NCBI GenBank assembly: GCA_002786025.1
Contig: NHNW01000019.1
Span: 186,001 to 250,000, forward strand
Origin: Zasmidium citrigriseum
Lineage: Eukaryota; Ascomycota; Dothideomycetes; Mycosphaerellales; Mycosphaerellaceae
Length of the DNA: 64,000 nt
Direction of reading: 5' to 3'
Of the stretch, positions 1 through 10,419 are shown in pieces (the first letter of the stretch is position 1; each line of letters begins with the position of its first letter). The notes beneath the pieces were generated by a model, which worked only from the letters and a program-made list of their open reading frames with translations, did not search any database and was not told where the DNA came from. Both the position numbers and the translations under genes were made by a program.

Positions 1-1555
1 TCAGCGTCTGGTTCTCAAGAGGCGCAGGTCTATGCCTATCAGTCGACACCATGATAATCCTCTTCCCGATGTGTAGAAACATCCTCAAAGTGATCCGGCC
101 GAAGATTAGATGGCTACCTCTGGACGAAAGTCAATGGTTCCACAGGCAATGCGCATACAGCATGCTCATCTGGACGATTGTTCACGTCAGCGCACATTAC
201 GTGAACTTCTTCAACGTGGAAAGATCGCAAGTGAGAAAAGAGGCGGCGGTGGAGATACACTACATGCAAGCGGGAGGTATCACTGGACATGTTATGCTAT
301 TGTGCATGTTGCTCATGTTCACCACTGCGCATGCGAAGATCCGGCAGCAGAGCTATGAGACGTTCTGGTATACGCATCACTTGTTCATCCCGTTTTTGCT
401 GGCCATGTACACGCATGCTACGGGATGCTTCGTGCGAGACTCGCTCAACCCATACTCGCCGTTTGCAGGACACGGATTCTGGACACATTGCATTGGATAT
501 GAGGGCTGGAGATGGGAGCTTGTCGGAGGCGGTCTCTATCTGTGTGAAAGACTATACAGAGAGATCCGAGCCAGGCGGCAGACAGAGATCATCAAGATCG
601 TAAAGCATCCGTATGGTGAGCTAAACAGCACTTCCTTGAAAATGAGTTCGTTCTGACATGTCCAGATGCCGTCGAGATCCAATTCCGCAAACCCAGCATG
701 CGCTACAAAGCCGGGCAATGGCTCTTCATCAACGTCCCATCCGTCAGCCAACACCAATGGCATCCATACACCATCACATCCTGCCCCTTTGATCCCTACA
801 TCAGCATCCACGTCCGACAAGTCGGAGATTTCACTCGAGCGCTCGCGAACGCCCTTGGAGCTGGGCCAGAACAGCAGAAACTCTACGATGAGCTCGATCC
901 TATGGGAATGTACGAAGTCGCCCTTCAGCATGGTCAAGAAATGCCGAAACTTCGCATTGACGGCCCCTACGGTGCACCAGCTGAAGACGTATTTGATAAC
1001 GAGATTGCCGTTCTCATTGGAACTGGCATTGGTGTAACACCCTGGGCAGCAATCCTCAAAAGCATCTGGCATATGCGTCTTTCCCCTAACCCACCCAAGC
1101 GACTACGCAGAGTCGAGTTCATTTGGGTCTGCAAAGACACAACCTCCTTCGAATGGTTCCAGGCTCTCCTCTCTAGCTTAGAAGCGCAAAGCATGAGCAT
1201 GAGCGGCGGCGTCGGCCAGCAAGAGTTCCTGCGCATCCACACGTACCTTACGCAGAAGATGGATGCCGATACAGCGCAGAATATCGTCCTGAACTCTGTA
1301 GGCACGGATAAGGACCCTCTGACAGAACTCAACAGTCGAACGAACTTCGGTCGTCCGGATTTCAATCGCCTTCTCGTGGCGATGCGGGAGGGTATCCTAA
1401 ACCAGTCGTATATCGCTGGTCTTGATCGGGGAGGCAGAACGGACGTTGGCGTGTATTTCTGCGGGCCGAACATGGCTGCCAGGGATATCAAGAAGGCTTG
1501 TAAAGAGGCGACTGTTCGACAGGTGAACTTCCGGTTTTGGAAGGAGCATTTCTGA
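1..1555 (+). CDS. noxA: NADPH oxidase, NoxA-type (5' partial)
   Basis: Superoxide-generating NADPH oxidase, a membrane flavocytochrome involved in fungal differentiation signalling. Exons are <3-615 and 666-1555, with a GTGAGC...TCCAG intron; 500 residues are visible and about 50 N-terminal residues lie outside the window. The frame is open from base 3, before the first ATG at 51, and reads like the conserved Nox segment FSRGAG...LSVD, so that ATG is internal. Visible marks are histidine-bearing transmembrane helices (HVSAHYVNFF, FWYTHHLF), the FAD-binding HPYTITSCP, the NADPH-binding GTGIGVTPWAAIL and CGPNMAARDIKKA, and the typical C-terminus RFWKEHF. No EF-hand or N-terminal extension is seen, which favours NoxA over NoxC. 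The choice between NoxA and NoxB rests on my recall of family sequences. Confidence 0.9.
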
Positions 1556-1897
1556 TCTTGGAGAATCTTGGTACAGCATTTGTGTTTGGGCGCTTTGGGA
1601 AGGCTTATGAGTTGACGACATAGATACCATGGGTTTGAGGGTTTGAGATGGGTATCATGATATATGTACACTGTACCTTCTTCACGAAAGCAGTATTTTC
1701 CCATTGCGCCATGCTCTTCTTTTACTCCTGCATCCCATCACGCAGAAGCACCATCTCATACCCGGCACCGTTGGCCATCATACAACTCGATCGAGCATAT
1801 CCTCGTTGCTCCGCGGCCGTTACCGCATCCCTTCAACAAAACGCCCAAATGTCAGCCTCTCCATATCACACAAGCAGCTCTTCAATCCTCTCCCCTT
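1556..1897. other. Intergenic, convergent
   Basis: Spacer between the 3' ends of the Nox gene and TIM10. It should hold both 3' untranslated regions; I see no further feature. Confidence 0.6.
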
Positions 1898-2250
1898 TTA
1901 TCTCAACATACCGCCTCCCATACCCCCGCCCTGTCTCTGCGCCGCCTCTCCCTGCATCTTCTCCGAGACCTTGATGTTGACTTCGAAGAACTTGGCCACG
2001 CAGCGGTCGAGGCAGACGGATTCGCCCTTGTTCAGGTCGCCTTCGCGGTACTCTGGTGGGATGCATTTCTTGGTGCAGGTGTCGACGAGTCTTGAATGTA
2101 AGGATCAGTAGGTGTATTAGGGTTTTGGTGGCTGTGGTGATGAGCCTACTGGTTGAACATGTTGGAGACCATTTCGATCTCGGCCTCTGCTGCTGCGATC
2201 TTTTCCGCAGAGGAGGGTTGGGGGCGTCCGCCGAAGCCGAGGAAGGACAT
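1898..2250 (-). CDS. TIM10: Mitochondrial import chaperone Tim10
   Basis: Small Tim chaperone of the mitochondrial intermembrane space. It works with Tim9 to carry hydrophobic carrier proteins from the outer-membrane translocase to the inner-membrane TIM22 complex. Exons are 2250-2150 and 2090-1898, giving 97 residues. The twin CX3C motif is complete (C39/C43 and C60/C64), and the start [10 protein letters not shown] and the segment [15 protein letters not shown] are typical. The tail is glycine-rich. It is divergent from the phosphoesterase gene, with 244 bp between the start codons, so the two probably share a promoter region. Confidence 0.95.
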
Positions 2251-2494
2251 CTTGGGTGGTGATTCGAGGTGATCGGGTCTGAGATGGAGTTTGGTTCGAT
2301 GTATGTCGTCGTCGAGTCGTTCTGGTGCTGGAACTGATGGGTTGTCGAGAAGTCGAGATGTAGATCCTGGAAGCTGTGCACGAGACTTGCTCGCGGAAGC
2401 TCGGACCAGTGGGATGAAACATCACCTTGCTGCTTGGAGCTTTCATCAACCATTCATCAACATCCAATGGCAGTTTTAAGGACATTCCACGACG

Positions 2495-3818
2495 ATGGTC
2501 CGACCGTCCACACTCACAAGGGACGTGTCGCCACCGCCGCTGCGAAAGGCGTCGACTGCTGCAACTCCAATCGCCCCTGAACGACCACGACAGGATGAAG
2601 GAGGCGATCCAACTCTAGCAGCCATCGAAGCTGGACAAGTCGAGATTCGAGACCACTTGGATTACTTCATCAAACATCTCTCAGCAGTATCAAGGCCAAT
2701 GGGTGGTCCCAGGATCAGCTTCAACGATTATCAACATCTTTACCAGCGCAATCAACACAGCAAGGGCCGTCACTTCGTAGTGCATCAGCACGACCATCCC
2801 GTGTCAGGTAACGATCTAGCGATATCTGAGAGATGTTGCCAGGACTGACGAAGGTAAGGGGTGCACTATGATCTCCGCTTGCAGTTCTCCGATTCCAGCA
2901 CTGTCAGTTTCGCTATTCCATATGGTCTGCCAGGCAATCCAAACTCTAGTCGGCCTAATAGAATGGCCATCGAGACCAGGGTGCATAATCTATGGGTAGG
3001 TCACTCGCAACCCGAATTTCGTCACCGTGCTCGTCGATCAGCTACTTTCCTTCATATACTAACGATCGAAGAACAACATCATCGAATCAGCATCTCATGC
3101 CACAGGCTCACTTCTCATCTGGGATACCGGAGAGTACGAGGTCCTTCCGCGAGCTGAGAAGCAAACCAAGATGACCGATGATGAGGCATCAGAAGACGAG
3201 GAGCTTGCAGCAAAGAATGCAGATTCTCACTGTGAGCGTCTTTTCAATGCTTTTCAATCACGCCAAATACGGCTGCGACTTCATGGAGCGAAGTTACCAC
3301 CAAACTACACGATATCTTTGAGGCTTCCCTCCGCGAACGACAGAAGTGCACAGCCCAAGAAGCCAAAACACAAACGACGGCGAACGAATCCTGCTCAGAA
3401 AGCGTCGAAGGGGCAAGAGACCGACAGTGACACCGAACCTGGGACTGAGTCGACACTGGAGCCTATACAACGAGAGATGCCTGCCGATGATGGAGACACT
3501 GCTGCTGCACTGGCCTCGGAAGACGAAGAAGATGTGACAATCCGCGCCAACAATGCTTACACTGGATCACTCAACACCATAGGTTCCGTTCATCAACGAC
3601 ATTGGTTCTTGACTTTGGACCGCACGGCTTCGGGGTTTCGCAAAGCTCGCAGTGGCACCGATACTGGTCGATGGATTGGAGAATGGGAACCCTTCTTCGT
3701 CATGGGCCGTGATCACGAGGCAAGCGTGGTCACTGGGAGGACAGCTGACGAGGTCATGGCCGACGAAGGCGTTGAGAGATTCGTTGGTAGAAAGATGTGG
3801 AGGCCAATCATGGAGTAG
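2495..3818 (+). CDS. DNA ligase D-type 3'-phosphoesterase domain protein
   Basis: Stand-alone protein with the 3'-phosphoesterase domain found in bacterial LigD, which trims 3' phosphates or ribonucleotides at DNA ends before joining. The function here is inferred from family. Exons are 2495-2807, 2859-2995 and 3072-3818 (398 residues); the second intron has a CTAAC branch-like site. Domain marks are HFVVHQHD, HYDLRLQF, AIPYGLPGNPNS, ETRVHNLW and LLIWDTGEYEV; the two leading histidines, the YDLR aspartate and arginine and the later RVH histidine match the bacterial metal and active-site set. My splice choice leaves two extra residues between QHD and HYD; I found no better splice, because a stop lies just upstream in frame. 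A basic/acidic low-complexity stretch (KKPKHKRRR, then acidic) interrupts the C-terminal half, which ends with a conserved WRPIME-like tail. Confidence 0.85.
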
Positions 3819-4347
3819 ATCTCTGTCCCACGTCCCAGGTTGCATTGTCCTGCAGAAGAAAATTCAGTACATGGATATGAAATTGATTCCCGGGAATCCT
3901 ATACATCAGTTTCTTTGCCAAGGACCAGGTTGGGAGGGCGGATCTGTGGAACGCCTGTTCCTGACGAGATCAGGGTCAGAGCTCCAACAAAGCAGCAATC
4001 ATCTCAGCTCGACCTCGGCGTGCTCTTTTGTTTTCAGCTGCTGCGATGTCACCAGACTGCTCTAGTGACTACAGCGACGCCAATATCAAATCAAACTCGC
4101 TGGCGTGTTCGACGCGAAACGTGGGCGGCTCGGGCTTGGGTGAATGCTTGGCCGGGCGGACGCTCAGCGGGGCAGCCCGTCGGCAAGGCATCGTCACTAC
4201 CAGCCATCTTCCTTGCAGATGGTTGTTTACCCGTCTCCAACCCTCCATCCCTGCGCCGCCCCTAATATACTGTGCGACTAGCTGGCACCACTCGTCGGTG
4301 CGAGCGCGGGAGATGAACGACATATCAGAACCAGACTGCTGCCCGCC
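3819..4347. other. Intergenic
   Basis: Gap between two genes on the same strand. It should hold the phosphoesterase 3' UTR and the promoter of the coiled-coil gene; nothing else recognised. Confidence 0.5.
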
Positions 4348-6794
4348 ATGGCTCACGACCGCGCCCTCGACATCCACTCATTCCTCGAACAAAGCAGCGG
4401 TGACACGCCCAGCATTCCAGTCACGCGGGCGACGGTGAACTGCTGCTGCGGCAACGACGCCTGCGCCTACCTCAAGCACAACCAGAGCGCTTTGGACGGG
4501 TTGGAACGCGATGTTTGCACTGCCGCCCAGCTGGGCGAGGTAAGTTTGGGTGTCTCATTTGCCGCGCCGTCGTTGCGACACAAACGTCACCAACACTCGC
4601 TGCGTTGCGGGCTCGCTGCGCCATGGTCGCCTGTGTCGAGCGTTGCGGTCGCGACAGTTGGTCCAAGATGATGGCGCCGCAGCATCTTGCCCGGTCAAGC
4701 GAAGGCCCTTCGTCGCTAATGTTTTCGTTGCAGGCGCTGTTGATGCGACATGAGGCATACATCGCCGACAGCGAGAAGGAGCGAAAGGCCATGACTGCGC
4801 ACATCGAAGCTCTGGAGACGGAGAAGAAGGAGCTGGAACAGAAGAACGCGAGTGCTATCGAAGAGAACCGCAATCTACTGGACCAGCTGGAGAATCTCAA
4901 CAGTGCAGTGGCAGAGTCGGACACCCAAGTCACGAATCTACAGGCGACCCTACGATCAACGCAGCAGGAACTACAGAAGCTGTCATATCTTGCTTCCAGG
5001 ACTGAGAAGTTGGAGCAGCAGTTGGCTGAATTTGAGAGGGAGCAGGTGTCATGGCACTCTACGCTGGAGGAGAAAGAGAGCGCCGAGAAGTCTGCACTCA
5101 GAAGATGGCAGGATGCAGAGCGTACGCTGGCAGATTTGCAGGATCAGATCGAGCGCATTGAGAAGGAAGCCAAAGAGGAGAAAGAACGACATGTTGAGGT
5201 GGTTGGTCGTATGGAGAGGAGACATGCTGTGGAGAGAGAGTTGGATTCTGCGGCTGGCAGACTCAAGGGAGCCGCGGCGGTAAAGAATGGCGGCACTGGC
5301 ACAGAAGGCAACGGGACAGTCGTGTCGCACTTCGTCAAGGACATATTGCAAGACAACGCGAACTTACAGATGGGAATCGTCGAACTGCGGGATATGCTAC
5401 ACACCTCGAACGAGGAGGTAGAACTGCTGAGGAAGCAGCTCTCTATACACCAACCCGTGGTCACTGCTGCCGATATCGAACAACCAACTCCGACACCAGC
5501 CTCTCGACCACACCTTAAGGAGGAGATGAGGAGAGCGACTGCGTCCGAGCTGCACGTTCATCACCACTACCATGCCCCTCCCTCTGCGCCGAAGACTGCT
5601 CTGAAACGCACGAAAAAGAAACGATATGGCGCGCTGACTCCTGGACATTACACCCCGTCATCCGGCGCCAGTACCCCACGACACTCTTTCTCGCCTGGAA
5701 CGCCATCTAATGCGTCTGCCATTTTGTCACAGACGGCCGCAAGCCTGCCGGAGAACATTTCCAAGCGACTGTCCATTCAGTCGAATCAGACGTACCAGTC
5801 AATGCGCGAATTCTCAGGACCAAGCTCTCCCATGTCTACGCATCGCTCCTCTTCCCTCTTCGACCGGGTCTTCAGTGATGCTGGACAAGACTCATCACGG
5901 CCAACCACACCAGAGACCGAAGAGCCTAGTTCACCAGTATGGGCTCCGTCACATTCCAAGCGCTCATCGAAAGCATCCTACCACTCACACCAACCATCTA
6001 CATCCTCGCATAGGAACCGACCTTCACTTGACTCGATCTTGGACATGAGTACCGAGAACCTACGACAGTTCGAACAACAACAAACAGCTGATGCCGTGAT
6101 CCCAGAAGAGGACGAGCAGGACTGGGAGAATACCAGCTCCTCGCCAAACGATCAAGAGTCCAGCGCGACTTCTCCCCTATCTGAAGAACTGGAACAAGCT
6201 TTCCAGAAACGACCTTCTGGTCCACTCAGGCGGGCTACTTCTCACGAATCTATTCTTTCATTCTCGGGCATGGATATCCACACACTCAGGTCAAGGCCCT
6301 CTCAACTGCTGACACCCTATGGACGTTCATTTACGCCGCAGGCAGCTTTGAGCGATGCCACTGCTTTCGCAGCACGACCTGCGGCTATATCACGGCCGTC
6401 GAATAGCGGGGCTAGCATTCTCAGCGGCATGGCTCCGTCACCACGCCAGGCTTCCAATCCCCAGCAGTCCAGTACAAAACAGGGTCTGGGCAGCAAAGTC
6501 GGTGGTTGGGTGTTTGGCCGTTGGGGAGCTTCGCCGGCACCATCGGTAACTGCGGACCCTGACACGACCCCTACTGCGCCAAAGATGAATCGCACGACGA
6601 GCGTAGCCTCTGGCAGCACAGGTACTTCGAACGACGACCCCAACACCACGCCCAGGAAACCACCGAAGATGCGACCACCGGGTATCAACCAGAGTGGTCC
6701 GATCCTGGGCTTTGCACCGGAAACGAAGCTCAATCACCCGCCGATTGTGAAGAGCCTCGATCAGGATGCGTTGAAGAAGGCTTTGGGTAGTTGA
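4348..6794 (+). CDS. Conserved fungal coiled-coil protein with N-terminal CCCG motif
   Basis: Exons are 4348-4539 and 4734-6794 (750 residues). The intron is 194 nt, long for this window, with a clean GTAAGT donor and TTGCAG acceptor. The N-terminus has a cysteine cluster (NCCCGNDACAYLKHN) that I recall as conserved in filamentous ascomycetes. Residues about 65-300 form a long coiled coil rich in E, K, Q and L. The middle (about 330-560) is Ser/Thr/Pro-rich and probably disordered, with many SP/TP sites, and the C-terminus ends in a conserved-looking GPILGFAPETKLNHPP segment. The make-up suggests a scaffold, perhaps cytoskeletal or spindle-pole related, but this is inference only. The in-frame ATGs upstream of 4734 lie within the intron and are not the start. 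Confidence 0.8.
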
Positions 6795-7276
6795 GGGAGG
6801 ATTGCATGGATACATTGATTCTTGTCACACGCTGCTACGAAATGTTTGATACCCCATATAGTAAACGAAGCCGACGGCTGTTTTCATATGTCCAATACAA
6901 TTACTGAGATTCGATACTGGTGTCATATGGCTTTGAGTCTCACGATCACAGGCACAGGCACACAGTGCGTGCTTCAAAAGTGACGCCATCAAAAGCTACA
7001 AGTGAGCTTCAAAGTGAAGTGTTTAGTATTGAACCAAATCACGAAATGCATCAATGAATCATATCACGAGCACAAGAGTCAGAAAAACGTCGAGTTTATG
7101 AAGACCACACTCGTCACATGTGAAAGTGAAGACAAGTCGTTCCTGCCTAGAACAGCTAGTGCTGACGCTAAAAGGCGGCTAGTCCCGTGCGTACCTTCCT
7201 CGACTCATCAACTTTCAAAACATCACTTTGCGCCCGGCTTTCTTCCTCCGACAACCACCACAGCAACGACGCCAAC
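6795..7276. other. Intergenic
   Basis: A/T-richer spacer with no convincing reading frame. An ATG at 7187 is in frame with the next gene, but the ATG at 7277 has the better context (CAACATGG). Confidence 0.5.
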
Positions 7277-8299
7277 ATGGACGTCGAACCCGCCGACATC
7301 AAGCCCGAGCCCGCCGACGTCAAGCCCGCCGACATCGAGCTTGCCAATGTCGAGCCGGCCGACGGCGAGAACCTCTGGCAGCCGCCGCCACTATCATCTC
7401 ACCGGACTTCTGGTCGGAACAGAGGCTTCGATCGCTTTTACTCGAAGACATGCGAGATACTATGGAAGTGGTGGAAGACTCCAGTCGACGAAGTCGTGCC
7501 GCTTGAATGCCGCAACGCCACACGCTGGTCCTTCGCTTTGCTGACCGCGCTCAAGCACCTATGCATCCTGACACGGGATGAAAAAGGCATGGCCCATGAG
7601 ATCCTCATGCTCTATTGGAGCCAGCGACAAGAGACCAGAGAGTTCCAAGGCGTTGGACCGGCTCAAGTTACGAGCTCCACCATGGACATCGGCAATGTCA
7701 CAAGCAGGCCCTTCATCGAGGAGAAGATTTTGGAGGATACGGATGGGCTCATGCTCGCTGATGTTCGCGAGGCGTTGGCGCACGTCAAAGACGTGCAGAA
7801 GACCACCCTGAACGCCACCAGACAGTTCGATGAGACGACCGGTCAACCCAAGCGGGTCTCCAAGAGCGTGCGGCGGGCAGCCTTGAAGACGGCATTGCAA
7901 TCATCTATCGCCGAAGGCCCAGTACCGAGCTACCCGACGACTTCCAAGCAGCCTCGGATCAAATCAAGTGTCGGACAACTTGAGGGATCGCTGGCTCACT
8001 TGGACATGGACAAGCAAGACAAGGTGAAGAAGGGAAACAAGGGCTTGAACAAGATGAGGAGACAGTTCAAGCTGCGCCAGCGCATGTCCACTCCATCAGA
8101 GCACCTGCAACTTGGCGACCTGCCGGCGCGCAGCAAGACCGAGCTTGACAGCGACATGTTCGTTAGCGGCATGGCGTCTCTGAAGCATGCTGATCCCACC
8201 GTGGATGCCTACGCCATGAGACCGACGGTGATGGAGGACATGGATGAGGAGGACGACACTGACGACGAGGACGACGACAACGGCGTCGCCCTTAACTGA
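7277..8299 (+). CDS. Hypothetical acidic protein
   Basis: Single-exon frame of 340 residues; family not recognised. The first 30 residues are a degenerate repeat of alanine-aspartate units (ADIKPEPADVKPADIELAN), mirrored in the DNA as short GCCGAC-based repeats. Residues about 50-110 look folded and helical, with a WKWWKTPVDEVVPLECRN segment. Then comes a Lys/Arg-rich stretch (RVSKSVRRAALK; KGLNKMRRQFKLRQRM). The last 20 residues are almost entirely Asp/Glu. The mix of a basic central region and acidic tail suggests a nuclear or nucleic-acid-associated protein, but nothing in the sequence proves it. An in-frame ATG 30 codons upstream is possible but less likely. Confidence 0.6.
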   Translation: MDVEPADIKPEPADVKPADIELANVEPADGENLWQPPPLSSHRTSGRNRGFDRFYSKTCEILWKWWKTPVDEVVPLECRNATRWSFALLTALKHLCILTRDEKGMAHEILMLYWSQRQETREFQGVGPAQVTSSTMDIGNVTSRPFIEEKILEDTDGLMLADVREALAHVKDVQKTTLNATRQFDETTGQPKRVSKSVRRAALKTALQSSIAEGPVPSYPTTSKQPRIKSSVGQLEGSLAHLDMDKQDKVKKGNKGLNKMRRQFKLRQRMSTPSEHLQLGDLPARSKTELDSDMFVSGMASLKHADPTVDAYAMRPTVMEDMDEEDDTDDEDDDNGVALN

Positions 8300-8752
8300 T
8301 TCTACTCCAGCCACCCGCCGACCGCCGCCTGCCATTCGCCTGCCATTCGCCCGCTGCCACTGTACGAAGGATACCATCACGTTCTTGCTTTGAATGATAC
8401 CCCGGCCTGTTCATGGTTGGCTAACTTTCTTTCTTTGCTTTAGCATGCGATTTCTTCAGTACACAGAAGCTGTCGACATGGACCGAAGGGCGAGGGTAAG
8501 GGAGGCTTGGGAAGGTTTGGCTTGCATTGCGTTAGGCACACAGGATCAGGAGCGGTAGCATGCATACAGAACATCGGCTGAAGATCTGCTTGGGTTTGCA
8601 GTGCGTTGAGCACACAGAATCAGGAGCACAAGGCAGGAACAGTACCAGGCACAGGAACTTTGGCTGATGAGGTGCCGAATTGTAACCCGCTTTGGGCTTT
8701 GATGAGCTTTCCTCCTTTCATTTTCACTTTCTTACTTCTCCCCTCGTCCCAT
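8300..8752. other. Intergenic, convergent, with short direct repeats
   Basis: Spacer between convergent genes. It starts with tandem CGCCTGCCATT units near 8327-8345 and holds an imperfect 30-bp direct repeat, listed separately. No gene seen. Confidence 0.5.
8524..8627. repeat. Imperfect 30-bp direct repeat
   Basis: The copies are at 8524-8553 and 8598-8627, matching at 26 of 30 bases, with a core of cacacaggatcaggagc versus cacacagaatcaggagc. Most differences are purine transitions. No gene or mobile-element ends border it; it may be a local duplication that has since decayed. Confidence 0.7.
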
Positions 8753-9792
8753 CTAAAGATTCGGCTTGTACTTATACCCCAAATCCACCGGCCGATTCCC
8801 CGTACTAACAGGATCCCACCACGGCCACGCCGCCGGCGCATCATTCTTCATCGTGCCCTGGAAATTCACCGGCCTCTTCTCCAAAAACGCCTTGACACCC
8901 TCCTTGTTGTCCTTGCTGCTAAACAGCTCGTACACAATCCTGCTGTCGAGGAGATGTGTGCTCTCGGCGTTGTTGGGTCCGCGATACATGAGCTCTTTCA
9001 TGAGGTATGTGGAGACGCCGCTGCAGTTCTTCACGACTTCGTCGGCGATTTCGAGGGCGCGGGGGAGGACGTCGGCTTGGTTGGGGAGGGTTTCGCTGAA
9101 GAGGTCGTTGAGGAGGGGGTGTTTAGCTGGGTAGGTTGCGCCGGTCGTGCAGAGGTGGAGGGCTTTGGATGTGCTAAATATTGTGTTAGCAAATGTTGAA
9201 ATTCAAACCCTCTTGATATCACCTACCCAATGAGTCTGGGGAGGAAGAAGCTGCTCGCGGCCTCCATGACCAAACCTCTCCTGGCGAACACAAACCCGAT
9301 CTTCGCATCTGCGTAGGCGACACGAATGTTCATTGGCAGGGTCATCGTGATGCCAATGCCAACGGCACTTCCCTGGACAGCTCCAATTGTTGGCTTGCGA
9401 CATCTATTGATGGCCATGGTGACTCTGCCTCCTCCATCTCTGTGGTCTCGGTTCGCCTCTTGATCACCCACGAATGCGGTCTCCAGATCCGCACCAGCAC
9501 AGAACATCTTGCCATATCCAGTCTGAACAATGCACTTCACTCTATCATCAATGTCGAATAGAGTGTATGCATGCTCGAGCTCCCGCATCATCGTTGGAGT
9601 GAAGGCATTGTACTTGTTCGGTCGGTAGAGCGTGACCAGCACGATTGGCGTGACCTCTTTGGATGATTCTGGGACATTTGTGACTTTGATCTGCGTGAAG
9701 GGAATGTCTGAGTAGCTCTTTGGGATAGGGATCTCTTGAAGCTCAGGTGGATGGACGTAGTCGGATCCCGGGGCTGTCTTTCCAGGAGCCAT
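8753..9792 (-). CDS. Enoyl-CoA hydratase/isomerase family protein
   Basis: Crotonase-fold enzyme acting on acyl-CoA thioesters; the exact substrate cannot be told from sequence. Exons are 9792-9227 and 9173-8753 (328 residues), with a GTAGGT...TTTAG intron. Visible marks are the CoA/oxyanion segment GKMFCAGADLETAF, the second oxyanion loop QGSAVGIGITMTLP, and a glutamate at about residue 177 in RRGLVMEAAS where hydratases carry a catalytic acid. The C-terminal exon carries the family's FQGTMKND...WPWWDP tail. There is no clear mitochondrial presequence, and the end KPNL is not a standard PTS1. It is divergent from the decarboxylase gene across 627 bp. Confidence 0.9.
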
Positions 9793-10419
9793 CTTGATGA
9801 GGTGCAATGAAAGAGTACGTAGAAGGAAGTAGTGTGATACACCTACAAGTGATGTTCAGCGTGTAGCCAACAATTCATTGGCAGTACTACTCGCAACGCT
9901 CGAGTCCAAAGCATAACCTCGGGTGTGAAAGGCAAAGGTCAAGCAGCAAGCGACGTTGTCGGCTGGCCCCGCTTTGAGATATTGCCCATATCGTGGCTCG
10001 CTAGCGGCATCTGCTTCTGGTTATTTGCATTATTGCCGCCGGCATCAGCATTCACCGCTCCACAGCTTACCACCAACCTTCACGGCACTCGCGATCCAAG
10101 CTATCGAGCGGGCAGATAGCTCAATCACGCCTACATCGCCCAAAGCTGAACCGTCTCATTTATGCTTCAGCGAAATGCCTGTCGTTATGAGAAGATCCAC
10201 GCTGTACAAGGCAATGGAAGATGCGGTCAGGCTCCACTCCTCCGGCATGCTCGGTCCCGAAGGAGCAGTTCATGTCCCGAATCTGGTTCCACGCCAGCCG
10301 TCGAACGATATATCCCGGTGGCAATGAAGTCGTTTGTTGGCGAAAACAGTACTGTCAACTTGATTGCTGTCTGTTCTTGCTAGAAAGTCCACACGATCAA
10401 GACAACGCATACAGACAAC
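9793..10419. promoter_or_regulatory. Divergent promoter interval, hydratase/decarboxylase
   Basis: A 627-bp region between two start codons facing away from each other, so it must hold both promoters. Only short frames of no evident coding value occur in it. Confidence 0.5.

Noticed and set aside
4515..4733. In-frame extension upstream of the coiled-coil exon
   Set aside because: It lies within a GTAAGT...TTGCAG intron; splicing instead gives the conserved cysteine-rich N-terminus joined to the coiled coil.
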